Shown: positions 1-11,384, counted from the first letter of the stretch. The stretch: DNA of 64,000 nt from Pomphorhynchus laevis (GCA_012934845.2 WNNJ02001415.1:124001-188000); one strand, 5' to 3'. Notes: generated from the letters alone by a model not told the origin. Translations and numbers: made by a program.

Positions 1-1278
1 AGAAATATGTGTTAATTATATAGTTTAACAAAAAAAATGAAAAATATTAAGCGAATTTGTACTAAAAGAAAGGAAATCTCTACTTATTATGTCTAACGAA
101 ACGTTTTATTTTGAAACATTTATATTTCAAATTTATTGTTTATATTTTAACAATGTTCTTGTTATTTAAATGCTAAATTTTTAAAATTATTGATTGATAG
201 CGTATGTTTTACTTGAGCCATTTACTATTATAAACGAAACCTTTCCCATTGGAATTTAAAATTTTACGTTACAATATCAAAGATATCAATGTGGTTTGTC
301 TAAGCAGCTATAAACGACCGTTCTTTTGAAGGGTTATTTTCAAATCACTTTCTAAAAATTCCCAAAGATTTCTTTTATTTCTTATAAATTTATAAGGACA
401 TTTCCGTCATTGTTGGTAATTATATGGCCGAGTTATCTCGGATATATGATTTGGAAATTATATATGGACAAGTGATCTCGACCATTATTAACGATTATAA
501 TATGATAACATATTTTTAATGTTATATTTATATGTTTGGATGTCAAAACATATGTAAATGTGTCATATGTCGATAAATCCACGTCAATTTATACGATCTT
601 ATTACTATAGTATTGTTTGATTCAACTGTAGTACTTGTTAAGCTTATAACAATTTAAAAATGTAAAAAATTCATTTGAACTTGTCTCTTCAGTTCAAATT
701 TAGTAATACTTGTTAGTAATATGTTGATCATCAAACAGAGAAATTTAGTCATGAAAGATATGATATGAAGATGTGGCCTGAAAACAGCTTCTATAAACTC
801 GATAATTTGTTTCGGCATAAGGGAACTGTCGTGATCTTGTTTGAGCAAGTTTTTTTTACAAGTTAAACTGGAACAAGTTTAACTTGTAAAAATATATTTT
901 ACAGTATTTATTCTTCTAAAATACAAGAAATTAACGATTCCCAATTGTTTCTCGTATGTGGACTACTGTATTTTATCGTACTTTGGTTCTAATTAAAATG
1001 CATATCTGAAATGATTAAAAACGCATGTTCGCTATTAAAATGTTAATGTAAATATATTTCAACCATTAGGTCCCGTCCCGTAAAATACGAAGAAATAATA
1101 AACATATCATGTATGAATATAAAAGTAAATTGATGAAAATATTAAATTATTAATATTATTTATAATATTATCAGAAATTATTTTGTAAATTTAAATGTTA
1201 GATCTTGAGTAAAATGTATATTTAGTATTTGATTGCATCACAAATTGATTTATTTGTTTAATTTCCGAGATAATATAA
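1..1278. other. AT-rich intergenic DNA upstream of the IDH-like gene
   Basis: This stretch is very AT-rich and carries only short chance reading frames. I see no transposon protein, RNA gene or clear repeat in it. The 5' flank and promoter of the gene starting at 1279 must lie at its right end, but I recognise no specific promoter element. A local inverted pair of TTTTTTTACAAGTTAAACT-like sequence sits near 848-890 and may form a hairpin; I attach no function to it. Confidence 0.6.
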
Positions 1279-2406
1279 ATGTTTGTGCAGAGTTCATACA
1301 ATTTGAGTTTTACAATTACCAAGCTGCTTACAAAGTGGCAATCAATTCCCAAAACAGGGATAAATAGTATGCACATGGTAACTTTGATTGAAGGAAACGG
1401 TATTGGACCAGAAATTACAAGGGCTGTTAAACAAATATTTAAATGTGCAGATGTACCAATCAAATGGGAAAATGTTGAAACGATTATAGATAATGATGCG
1501 GCTGAAGATTGCTACGGTCTTTCCTGCAATTTTTTACAGTCTGCAAGAAATAATAAAATTATTTTAAAAGGTCCACTTGCAACACCAATAGGCAAGGGAT
1601 ATCGTTCTTTAAATCTCAGAATACGCAAAGCTCTTGATCTTTTTGCAAATGTCAGGCCTTGCAAATCGATCACTGCTCTACCAGCAAGAATATCCCGCTA
1701 TAAAAATGTGAATTTAGTAACGTTTAGAGAGAATACAGAGGGCGAATACTGTGGAATTGAACATGAACTAAAAAAACATTCCAAATTAGGTTATAAAATT
1801 ATCACGGAAAAAGCGAGCAACAAAATTGCAAATTTTGCATTTAATTATGCAGCAAATCAATTCATCGATAGCAAAAAGACGATCACTGTTGTTCATCAAA
1901 TGGATTACCTACCTGTTACAGATGGTTTATTCGTTTCATGCTGTGAACGAGAAGCTGAAAAGTATACATCAAAGGTTTCCTATAATAAAATGGATTTATC
2001 ACAGATTTGCAAGCAGTTAATAATTGATCCTTCGAAGTTCGATATACTTTTAATGCCAAATTTATATGGAGATATTATTAGCGATCTATGTGCAGGGATG
2101 ATAGGCGGTCTTGGATTAACTCCAAGTGCAAATATCGGGATTTCTTGTGCTATGTTTGAAGCCGTGCATGGTAGTGCTCCCGATATAGCCAACAAGGATC
2201 TGGCAAATCCCATCGCATTATTGCTAAGCGGATTGATGATGCTGGATCATATGGGATTAACACAATATAGTAGGAGAATTCGATTTTCTCTTCAGCATAT
2301 AATAGAAAACGAAAATCATTTACTTACAAGAGATTTAGGTGGACAATCTAAATGTACAGAATTCACGAATCATTTATGTTCACATATTAAAAATAATATC
2401 GCATAG
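1279..2406 (+). CDS. Divergent mitochondrial NAD-dependent isocitrate dehydrogenase, alpha-type (IDH3A-like), single exon
   Basis: The 375-residue protein reads through without an intron and has the isocitrate/isopropylmalate dehydrogenase fold signatures in order: VTLIEGNGIGPEI (34-46), LKGPLATPIGKGYRSLNLR-R (96-116) for substrate contact, RENTEGEY (150-157) with the catalytic tyrosine, MPNLYGDIISDLCAGMIGG (259-277) with two metal-binding aspartates (265, 269), and HGSAPDIANKDLANP (297-311) for nucleotide binding. The first ~30 residues are basic and hydroxylated, fitting a mitochondrial presequence. The family converts isocitrate to 2-oxoglutarate in the TCA cycle. It is odd at key sites: the lysine of the usual VHKANIM motif is glutamine here (Q207), the metal-binding aspartate expected at 241 is serine, and the usual GDG is GNG. 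Lack of introns together with these changes suggests a retrocopy or fast-evolving paralog, perhaps a regulatory or inactive subunit; that part is inference. The ATG at 1279 is the first in the frame. Confidence 0.9.
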   Translation: MFVQSSYNLSFTITKLLTKWQSIPKTGINSMHMVTLIEGNGIGPEITRAVKQIFKCADVPIKWENVETIIDNDAAEDCYGLSCNFLQSARNNKIILKGPLATPIGKGYRSLNLRIRKALDLFANVRPCKSITALPARISRYKNVNLVTFRENTEGEYCGIEHELKKHSKLGYKIITEKASNKIANFAFNYAANQFIDSKKTITVVHQMDYLPVTDGLFVSCCEREAEKYTSKVSYNKMDLSQICKQLIIDPSKFDILLMPNLYGDIISDLCAGMIGGLGLTPSANIGISCAMFEAVHGSAPDIANKDLANPIALLLSGLMMLDHMGLTQYSRRIRFSLQHIIENENHLLTRDLGGQSKCTEFTNHLCSHIKNNIA

Positions 2407-2669
2407 CAAAGTTAATTTTATTTTCAAAACGCGAAAACTAAAACTATCATGTTGTTAGTTTATTATAAAAATACTTGTTGATCTTTATAAAAACCAAATT
2501 TAAATATTCTATCATCTCAAATTATTGCTGTGGACTGATTGTAAGACTATTAAATGATGCCATGAACAATTCCTCTTATATAATGCCGTTCGGTTATATT
2601 TTTTAAAGCATGAAAATTTGTTAGAAAATAATATAAATTCAATCTAAGGGTCTTGACTAGTATTCTTCA

Positions 2670-3795
2670 ACTCACACGACAGGATGTAAAACATTGACTG
2701 TATCAGCCGATATAACTTTCGTTGCTAGCGATTTGGAGAATTTTGCAAGCGCATTTGCCAGTTCAGTCGATTCCCTCCTGGGCTTTGTGAGCATATTTAA
2801 CCAGGATTGGGCATCGAGCCCAGAGGGCCAGTGCTACATTTTACTCTCTTTGAAATCCGTATAATCAGCTCGCTGTCTATAGAATCAAAGACCACAGGGT
2901 GGGAGTTAGGCACTGTGAGAGGTAAAGTCCAGACAATAGCAGCTTGGTCGAGCGGAGCAGCGGTAGGGTGTTTGTCTTTAGCAAGCTTCGGACGGATCTT
3001 AAATTAATCATGTCATCAAGTTGCAATGGAACACCGGGGTTGATTCACTGTCGAGAAGATGTATAGCGGCACTCAACCTACCACCCAAAACCAAACTTAC
3101 AAACCTCTTACGCCAGTCACGTGTAAGGGTAGACCGAACCTTAAGAGAGTTAATTGTTGCAATGTCCAGGCTTTGGAATACAATGATGAATATTCCTTAT
3201 TGAACCATAAGTCTAGTGTTCGCGATAAGATTTCCTTGAGCGTTCTCGATGATGTACGAACTGTCATCTGTAAAATAAGGTGACCGAGAATAATAGCCAC
3301 ACAGAACTATTTGGACTGAGAAATAGACTCTCTGTATATGCGAGCAAGTTCGGATACAAACATTTTCGAAGCAGCACACTTTGGTAGTCTGAATGAATTG
3401 GGCGTCTAGTGTATCACCTGGTTGTAGATGTCGTTTACAGACATGTGTTCAAATATGCGCGTCCTATTGTGTACATCGCCATTTGAGTCAAGAAGCAACG
3501 TATGAACACCGTCATCGTTGCAGGAAGCTGCAGACTGCTGTACATGATGCGAAACGGATGAATTTTGTTGTGTAATTATTCTGTTATGGCAGTTAATTAT
3601 TTTATTTTTGCACCTCGGTGCGCGACAATTGACGCAATGCTTCTTGGATTTTGCACAGCGACAGTCCTTACACACCGCTACCGGTCCCTTGCAGGTGCAA
3701 CAAATGATTTCATTCTACGGGTGACCCCGGATCATTGTTTGGTTTGCTGCTTGACTCTTTGTCAGGGCCCTTGAATCCGATGATGACTTTGATAA
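2670..3795 (-). mobile_element. Family E retroelement, copy E-a: 5' half (cysteine cluster and pre-RT region)
   Basis: On the minus strand, about 3715 down to 3600 encodes a cysteine cluster of the form C-x2-C-x-C-x6-C-x2-C-x4-C (CKDCRCAKSKKHCVNCRAPRC), followed by MSVNDIYNQVI (about 3430), then a pre-RT stretch with LPKCAASKMFVSELAR-like and ILGHLILQM-like segments. Near 2800 it has GPSGLDAQSWLNML, which aligns with GLSGVDALSWRKML of copy E-b. The cluster and the following motif recur at 15.3 kb and 36.6 kb, so this is the N-terminal part of family E. It stops before the RT core, so the copy is truncated. The reading frame is broken in several places. Its 5' end lies next to the 3' end of copy E-b, giving a head-to-tail pair. 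Confidence 0.7.
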
Positions 3796-3989
3796 TTGTA
3801 AGTTTTACAATTAAGAGTACCAATAGATACGTAAACAGTTGTAAGTAATTAGTGATTGTAAGTAGTTAGTGATCAAGAATGTTTAAACTCATTATTATAA
3901 TGTTTTTATTATATAATATTTATTCTTATAATATTTACAATTTTAGGTTCCCTCAAATAGGCCTATACGCATAATTATTTAATTGTTCG

Positions 3990-6398
3990 ATGTCCCTGCT
4001 TCAGTCGTATTCTTACTGAAGCACACAGAATTCGTTTTGATAAAGGCAACGGCAATCGTCCTACGTATGCTTGTCATGTTATTCGCGTACGATTGCAAAT
4101 TAGAGTTAGACATCAGTGCAGCAACTTTTTCAGCAGTCCGCTGGCTGACTTTCCTGCGCCACCAAAAACTGAGAAGATAGGGGGATGAATGTACCTTTTA
4201 ATAAAGGATGCTCTATCCACATACTTCGCTCTCTTCCGATTCTCATGAAAAGCGTAAACATTTGAAGGAACTCTCTGAGCATACGATGGAGCAAATACAT
4301 TAAATATTGAAACGTCCATTAAAGACCGCTCCCATCTATTGCCAAAGATTCCTGTGCACGCTATATTCAAACAAACATCAATGTCCCTGCACGTGGTTGC
4401 TTATAAGACACTCCCATCCATGACATGAGCCAGAACGGGTTCAATGCAGACATTGTCACATACGCTTTTCATCGTGGCGGCTAATACATCTCTGATGATG
4501 TTATGTCGAACAATTGTTAGACCCCATGTCTCCATGAGAGTGAATGTAAAACATTAATGGATTCTCCACAGACAATACGAAGCAACATTCACTTGTGTCC
4601 ATCCAAAACGCATAGCTAATGCATCCCAAAATTCGACCGGACTGAGATGGTATCCCTTGGAATCAAGCGGACGCATTATTAACCAGGAAGACACACCCTT
4701 CTCTGAGGCATATCTCTGTGCACACTTTTGAACCGATATCATTTTCAGCTCTAACGTCGCCCGTTTGTTTTCCAAGTACTTTATCACTTTGCTACGGATT
4801 TCCCTTAGCATCATTGATTGGGCCTCCTTAACCTTGTTGATATCAGCATACCAACCCAACGCTGCGCTAACCCTACAGGATTGTGAGTATTGAATCCCAA
4901 TATATTTTCCAATGATAACTAAGCCAAAACCCCCTTCACCATACGGAAGAGAAATGGTTTCGCGTAGTTCCGGTGGTATATACTCTAATCCCGTAAGCGT
5001 CGGTAAGAACTTTTTTACAAATATGTACTCCAAAGGTTGGAACCACCCTTCCTCACATTCACAAGTCCTAACGAGATGCGTCCAACTATGCTGGAATGCG
5101 AATGTATAGGCCAAAAGGGCACACTGTGGATCAACTAACGCGATTTCAACCAATATTTCCAACATAACACTCCACTTACTAACCCATGAAATAACTCGCT
5201 CTCGCACATAATCGACAGACCCAATAAACAAGCCTAAAAGTCCAATCCCATCCTCACAAATCTGAATGTTGACATTACTAAATTTTTTCAGGTCCCTAGA
5301 ATCAATCCTATCTTTAGTTAATAGTTTACATTTATTCGGATTCACATGAAATCCGTATTTGGGGCCAACCTCTTAATTATTTCAAAGAAATGAAACGCCT
5401 CTTCAAGACTCCCGACAAATGACACGTCATCTGCATACCATCGTTGAAAAGCATTGGACAATAATCTTTGCAATTCTCGAATCAACGGTATTGACGCAGC
5501 CGCAAATGCAATCATCGATAATGGGTCGCCCTGAGAGAAGTCTTAACGGGAGGACTTTATTTCATCCCCTATAGATAAGACCGGATCTTCGCAGTACGTG
5601 TTATACAATGTTGTCGAAAGTGATAAGCAAATGTTAATCATACTGGCTAGGGTATTCTTGCGATTTATTCTATTGAACGCTTTGCTAGCATCAATCGTCA
5701 ATATGTATGTCGAAGATGACAGGCGAAAGGCTTCCCGAACGCAGTGAACACCATACTCAATACCACTGCGTTGTCCTGCACATAGTTGTACATCCGATGA
5801 AACTGACTGGACATATTTCGTTATTAATCTTAAAATTGATTTGCTAATTATTCGCCTAAACACCTCACCTACCCCAATCGGTCTAACGCCGGGTGATTTA
5901 TCGAGAGCAATGAGACGAGAAATGCGAAATGCCTTTAGATTTGACGGATGTAAGTTCTCCCCTGCGACCTTTCTGGCTAGATAAGCCAGTGCATCGGCGA
6001 AGTCTCGTGAATCTCTACCGAATAATGTAAGCATCTTTCTCCAAGAAAGAGCATCGACTCCCGAAAGACCAGCCGCCCCCGTAGCACGCTTAGCCTCCTT
6101 AATAATACTGCCAGTGTCCTTAATAATACAGTCAGCGTAAATCGCTTCGAAAATTACAGGATGGAAAGTACTATCAACGATGTATGGATTCCTTACGATA
6201 GCATCTACTATGCCAGCTGAAGATGGATGTTTCTCATCCAATATATCCCGTACGTTAACATTTTCAATAGTATTGTCCAAGCACAAAGCCTTTGAGGAGA
6301 TTAAGTCCGAATCGAGAATTCTCATCGCTCTGAATGTTTTACCAATTGACATCTGTTTGGTAAAAGCTAATTTCCAAGAATAGCTTTCTCCGTAACAG
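3990..6398 (-). mobile_element. Family E retroelement, copy E-b: RT plus C-terminal nuclease-like domain
   Basis: Read on the minus strand from 6390 to about 4000, this copy encodes an RT and then a nuclease-like tail. The RT part (6352-5543) holds SPGVRPIGVGEVFRRIISKS and LTIDASKAFNRINRK; then come QGDPLSM and WYADDVSF around 5530-5420; the thumb/connection part (5345-4554) holds GYHLSPVEFWDALAMRFGWT. Downstream near 4500 is an IVRHN-x2-RD motif, and 4370-4113 holds MDVSIFNVFAPSYAQ plus NRKRAKYVDR and PPIFSVFGGAG. The last two blocks look like the H-motif and PD-(D/E)XK blocks of restriction-like endonucleases of early-branching LINEs; this parallel is my inference. The copy is broken between these blocks. 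Its 5' end is cut by the tail of a LINE C at 6403. Confidence 0.75.
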
Positions 6399-6402
6399 GT
6401 AA

Positions 6403-8190
6403 GTTATTTATTTTATTTATTTATTCAATTACAAGACTGTAGCCGTAGGGCTGTTTTGTCTGATCACATGAAGAAAAAGAAAAAAATTGAAAATAAAAAA
6501 GAATTCAACATTCCTCCAAAGGATAACGAGTCGGTATAGACTGTGAGTTTGTCTCGCACAGCAATTGCTCCATCCTCCACATAAACTGCTGTCTACTCTG
6601 AATAGCGACCATATCCTCCAGAAGTAAGTTCCACATCCTCACCGTCCGGTGCGATAGGCGACTGATTCTAGACAGCTTCCCATGATGCAGCGTTTTCACA
6701 GTCAAAGAGTGGCCCCGATTCGTATCACGTTTGTTCCGCTGGATACAGTTTGCCGGCCACCCATCACGTCCGAGTAACATATCTCTGAAGCATAAGATGT
6801 CGCTACACACTATCGTAGACCGAACCGACAGTATGCCTATCTCTCGCAAGCGATCTTTATAAGAATAACTACTCGGAAGACGACATCACCTCGTCAACCT
6901 GCGAAGAACATTTTCTAAATCATTCAGCTCGCCTCGCGTGCACGGAAATGTTGCTGGTGTATAATATAAAAGAATGGGCCTAATTATTGAGTTGTACATC
7001 ACTTTAAGACAAAACACAGATGGGTAACGAAAGCACATATGAAGCACATAGCTCAATTGTCTGGTCGACTGAATAATCCTGTCTGTGTTTGGACGACTCT
7101 TTAACGATTCGTGCACAAGTACCCCTAAGTCTCTAGTGCACTGTACCTGCTCAATTGGCTCACCACCTAAACTATACACAAAAAAATTTCTTAACTCCTA
7201 AGTGCATGTGACTGCACTTCGAAGCATTCAAAAGCAATCCCGTCGTCGTGCTCCATATGCTTATAGTGTCGAGCTCATCTTGAAGCTCCAAACAGTTATT
7301 ATATGAACGAACGCATTTCAATAACTTCAGGTCATCCGCAAACGCTAGTACATTACATTCTAATCTTACAAGTAGATCCTGAAGAAAAATATTGAATAAC
7401 AAGGGTTCCAGGACCGATCCCTGAGGAACACCTGCGTAAGTATTTCGTGGAGGAGAAAGGCTACTCCCTAACCTAACTTGATATGATCGACCTTTCAGGA
7501 ACGACTCGATCCAATGGACTGCACTCGGATCAATCTCGTATTGAGCCAACAGTAAGAGCAAAAGATCGTGCGGTACTCGGTCGAACGCCCTACTAAAGTC
7601 AATGTAAATTACATCAACCATATCCCCGTTTGCAACTATGTCTGTCCAACTTTCACGTGCCGTAATTAGATTGCTAAGGCAGGACCTGCCGGTACGAAAG
7701 CCATGCTGAGATGGGTGTAGTAGCTTACCTCTTTCCATGTGAGTGGTAATGTATTTATGCACAAACCTCTCGAGGCATTTGCATACAATACTCGTCAGGC
7801 ATACTGCACGATAATTGAACGAATCGTCTCTGCTACCCTTTATATGAATGGGGATGATGTAGGATTGTCTCCAGTGATCATGGATGCGCGAAGTATGTAT
7901 CGACATGTTAAACATCTCTGATAGTGGCGATGCTAATAGATCATGGAGATTCCGGAGGATAAAGGGGTGTATACCGTCTGGGCCGCCGAAATATATGGTG
8001 ACAATCCGTGCAGTTCCCGCGAAACCTCAGACGGGTGAACAAGCGGCATATACGACGTGAATGCCTCTGGAGTGTGCGCTATATGGAAGCCTTTAGATGG
8101 TGTGGAATAATCAAGTTCAAACGCTGTCGCTAGCACACTCACGATTTCATCAGATTCTCGTACAATTCTGCCCCCATGATTTAACACTGT
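6403..8190 (-). mobile_element. LINE family C (CR1/Jockey-like), 5'-truncated copy: RT and C-terminus
   Basis: The minus strand from 8187 to 6505 encodes the RT and C-terminal region of a LINE ORF2 in three overlapping frames. Visible motifs are QHGFRTGRSCLSNLI, DFSRAFDRVPHD, GVPQGSVLEPLLF and FADDLKLL (8187-7172), then LGVLVHESLK and RPILLYYTPATFPCTRGELNDLENVLRR (7179-6886), then LSRISRLSHRTVRMWNLL (6849-6505). The 3' UTR contains a CAGACAAAACAGCCCTACGG-type stretch shared with other LINE C copies and ends in an AAATA-repeat tail abutting family E at 6403. The endonuclease and ORF1 are missing, so this is a dead 5'-truncated insertion. At least two frameshifts separate the three blocks (near 7175 and 6860). 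Confidence 0.85.
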
Positions 8191-8199
8191 GTTTGATTG

Positions 8200-9400
8200 A
8201 ACCTTTTTTTATTTTGATTCACATTTTGCCAGAATGGTATAAGAATTTTTCAGTTAAGAATTTTTTTCTCCGTAACGGGTAGATAATAGGGATATCGAGA
8301 AGTTTCCAGGGTCGACTTGATGTGGATACTGGTGGAGGTGGAGAAGGAGGATAGGGACGAGTAAGAAAGACAAGGAAATGATTCGGACAAACCAGGATCA
8401 GTAATTGACAAGGAGGTATAGTCATTGAAGCAGTTAGGAACATCAATGATGTCGAGAGCACCGCCGAGAATATGAGTTGGGCTTGTTGAAAGTAATTTAT
8501 AGTTAAAATCAGAAAAAAGATTAGTTAAAGTGATCGCGTCAAAGTCAGCCGGGCGATCAAGACGAATGTTAAAGTCACCGAGAACAAAAGAAGGAGTATA
8601 AGACAATAAACAGTTAGACATAACTGTTTATTGTCTTAAAACAATAAACAGTTATGTCTAACTGTTTGACAGTTAGAAACAGTTATGTCTAACTCTTATT
8701 GGGGCAACTGAACCTGGACGGTGTACAATCACAGGTTCCAGAGGGAAAGGAGTTGATAATATGCATATGAGTAATTCGAACGAAGTGTAACGGATGTTAA
8801 CGTTGATTTTACGTAGAGACATTGGGTGACGAGCAATGGCAACAATAACGCCATGATAGAAGCAGTAGATGTATGAGAGGCAATTGGACAAGCTGATTCA
8901 ACTAGAGAACAACCAGAGCGACGTAGACGACGAATAGCAAAATCGTCGGAGTCAGAGTGCCAGGATTCGGTAATGCATAGATTATCGATAGATAATTGAT
9001 CAAAGATATCAAAGAGCAGATCAGCTTCATGAAGAATGGAGCGAGTGTTAAAAAGACTAAGACGAAAAGTATGTTCAGGAGCGAGATCGAATAGAAAGAA
9101 GACTGAAGGAGAGACAGGACGCCATCTGATTTTTGGCCTCATGCGTACGACGTGAAAATGTCCGTTGATTTGATGGATTGATATGGATGACTCGCCGTTT
9201 GTTTCACATCGATGTTTCTCAATGCGAGCTAAATTGAGCTGGGAAATATCAGAAGGAAAGTGATCAGGAAAGATACGACAAGTAGACGAAGTGGTAAGAA
9301 GTTTAAAACGTTGGGAGAGTACCAAGGATGCATGTGAACTATGTCGGGAAACGAATTTAATGGAGTGGAGGACTGATATCGACAATTAATCACGGGTGGC
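8200..9400 (-). mobile_element. LINE family B, fragment with ORF1 C-terminus and endonuclease
   Basis: The minus strand from 9385 to 8250 encodes the end of ORF1 (VLSQRFKLLTTSSTCRIF, then HFHVVRMRPKIRWRPV) and an apurinic-type endonuclease with LSLFNTRSILHEADLLFD, NLCITESWH and FVLGDFNIRLDRPADFDA, then ALDIIDVPNCFNDYTS. The same protein is encoded on the plus strand at 27.1-28.1 kb, which defines the family. The RT half is absent. Inside the copy, at 8599-8638, there is a perfect 18-bp inverted repeat with a 4-nt loop followed by further partial copies of the same words, so the copy was rearranged locally. It is inactive. Confidence 0.8.
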
Positions 9401-9783
9401 ATATTAAGTTATATTATACCGTATCTTTGATAATATCGGGAATATGCGACATTTGTTTGTCTAAACGATCATGCGTATCTAATTACTATACTTTTATTGA
9501 TACCGTCATCCTGAATGGTTATTTCTTTTCGCTGGTAATGCTACATTCTTTATAATCATCTTGTAAGACCGAATTGTCGAGATAATCATGCCGATCGGGA
9601 GCTAACTTTCTTTTAGGCACATTAACTTCTCAACAAAAAGAGCTCTTGTGGTGGCATAATCATGACACAATATGATAAAATCAATATCATATCATAATAT
9701 TGTGGCATAATATCAAATATTAATGACATAATATTTAATATGATATCATAATATTGTGACATCATAATATTGTAACATAAACA
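9401..9783. repeat. AT-rich DNA with direct repeats that recur beyond family H copy H1
   Basis: No gene is visible here. The block 9527-9640 recurs with few changes at about 10325-10436, and the 30-bp word at 9707-9736 recurs at 10298-10327, so related sequence lies on both sides of H1. The remaining DNA is made of ATAATATTGTGACATAATAT-like words. It may be a decayed part of a family E copy, but I cannot show that. Confidence 0.55.
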
Positions 9784-10297
9784 TTTAAATAATTTAATAG
9801 ATACATATTTTAAACTAGGTTACTATAAAAATAACATCAAGCAGAAAATAGTAAAATATATAAATCAACACAATAATATAAAGAATAAATTTAAACTCTT
9901 AGTGGCAAATTTTTATGGATGGATAATAAATAATATACTTTGCATTAGAATAAGATACTAGATAGTTATTTCAGAGGAAATACATCATTAGCATGTATTT
10001 GGCCCCGCTGCTATGTTGGGTAGAGGAGTTAGGGGCCGAAACCTGATAGCATAGCAGTTCCTCCTGATGACCTCTAATTCTTATTCTGATACAACGTCTG
10101 TTATTTATTAGTCAATTCATAAAAATGACGTTTATTTTAAATTTTATTTTTTATTTTATTTTTTCAACTTGATTTAAATTATAGAAAATCTAAAAACAAT
10201 TTTTAATTTTATTATTTAATTATTAAATTTTGATTTAGCATTATTATGTTTTGTTTATTTTATAATATTAAATACGTAGACTCAGTTAGCTGATTTA
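9784..10297 (+). mobile_element. Family H module, copy H1 (Penelope-like 3' end with conserved structured segment)
   Basis: This copy starts inside the sequence coding for the tail of a small conserved protein (the full version is at 14462-14719) and continues through a non-coding segment with several self-complementary words: AAATACAT with ATGTATTT, GGCCCC with GGGGCC, CTGCTATG with CATAGCAG, and AGAGG with CCTCT. It then runs into an AT-rich tail ending at TAGCTGATTTAAT. Copies H1 and H2 are nearly identical over this span. The protein's likeness to the C-terminal RT region of Penelope-like elements is weak. The copy is 5'-truncated. Confidence 0.6.
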
Positions 10298-10989
10298 ATA
10301 ATATCAAATATTAATGACATTATATTTTCGATGGCAATGCTGCATTCTTTATAATCATCTTGTAAGACCTAATTGTTGAGATAATCATGCCGATCGGGAG
10401 CTAACTTGCTTGTAGGCACATTGACTTCTCCACAAATATAATATAATATCATAATATAATATCATATTACTATATAATATCATATTACTAAATTACTATA
10501 TTACTATATTACTATCATATTACTATCATATTATATTACTATCATATTACTATATAATATCATAATACTATATATACGCAATAAAATTTACTTGGAAATT
10601 ATATATAGGTTAAACGTAAATAATAATATATTTTCTTCACTTGTCTCTGCGAGCTGTTTGTTATATTTCATTTGTCTAAATCTTGGACCGGGATGCGATA
10701 ATCATGTTTATTATTCCTGTGTACCAATCACTGCTCAAAAGATTTCTAAGCCGTCGCAGTATTTAATAAAATAATTAAATTATTTATTAAATTAAATAAT
10801 TTAATATACGTAGACTAAGCTACCTGATCTGATTTATTTGTATTATATCAAATGTTTCGTTTTTCTTGATGGCATGTAATGAAGCATCAATTGTGTTTTT
10901 CCACCTAAACATGATACCCTAAAACGGGCATTAACACTTCAATAAAGTCAATACTTTAGAAAGATGTATTGGCGTTTCGATAAAATTAC
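10298..10989. repeat. Second copy of flanking repeat, ATCATATTACTAT microsatellite and unassigned AT-rich DNA
   Basis: From 10298 to 10436 the sequence repeats 9707-9736 and 9527-9640. From about 10437 to 10575 it is a degenerate microsatellite built on ATCATATTACTATAT words. From 10590 to 10990 there is a short open frame (10592-10774) with no family I recognise, and a GTAGACT-containing stretch near 10805 that resembles the end of family H. I see no supportable gene. Confidence 0.55.
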
Positions 10990-11384
10990 TATCATAGGCA
11001 TACCACTTCTTTGTCACAACGTATAATGTTTGTTTATCAGTTTAATCAATGGTATTGACGCTATTGCAACCGCTGCTATCGCCAACGAATCGCAATGAGT
11101 GACGCTTTCGCGAGAATACAGTCCGTCATCGTCTAATAATAGTTGTTCATACATCGAATATACGTTCTGTAACGTCTGGACTAAAACTGGACAAGTATAC
11201 GCATATTGTGTATAATAATACGTCTATTGATGCTATTGAATGCGCGTTTTGCGTCTACGACCATTATCCCGAAATTTGGATTATCCACATACTCTTTCTA
11301 AGTGAATGAACCACATTTTCTAATCCGCTTAGTTGCACGGCACACATCTGTGTAGTTCCTGCGGTTTCTTGTAAATCATGTCTT
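10990..11384 (-). mobile_element. Family E retroelement, copy E-c, downstream part (RT core fragment)
   Basis: On the minus strand, around 11390-11300, it encodes TTQMCAVQLSGLENVVHSLR, matching VQLCAGQRSGIEYGVHCVRE of copy E-b. Around 11240-11180 it encodes FNSINRRIIIHNMRILVQF-like sequence matching FNRINRKNTLASM. Remains of the following RT region run to about 11040. The upstream continuation lies at 13639-13745, beyond a LINE C insertion. A 25-bp direct repeat (11356-11380 and 13639-13663, three mismatches) brackets the insertion. The copy is badly decayed. Confidence 0.6.

Noticed and set aside
2807-3300. Short plus-strand frames as a host gene
   Set aside because: The minus strand carries family E protein sequence (GPSGLDAQSWLNML and the stretches upstream of it), so the plus frames are shadows.
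9990-10060. tRNA-derived SINE head in family H
   Set aside because: GGTAGAGGAG and GGCCGAAACC vaguely recall A and B boxes, but the spacing and consensus do not fit a pol III promoter and no tRNA cloverleaf can be drawn.
9784-10140. Canonical hammerhead ribozyme in family H
   Set aside because: CTGATGA and GAAA occur, but only in permuted order, with an extra base in stem II and no convincing stem I, so I list it only as a candidate structured RNA and not as a ribozyme.
10592-10774. 60-residue plus-strand frame as a secreted or membrane peptide
   Set aside because: It lies in AT-rich repeat DNA, has no homologue that I recognise and no conservation that I can show.
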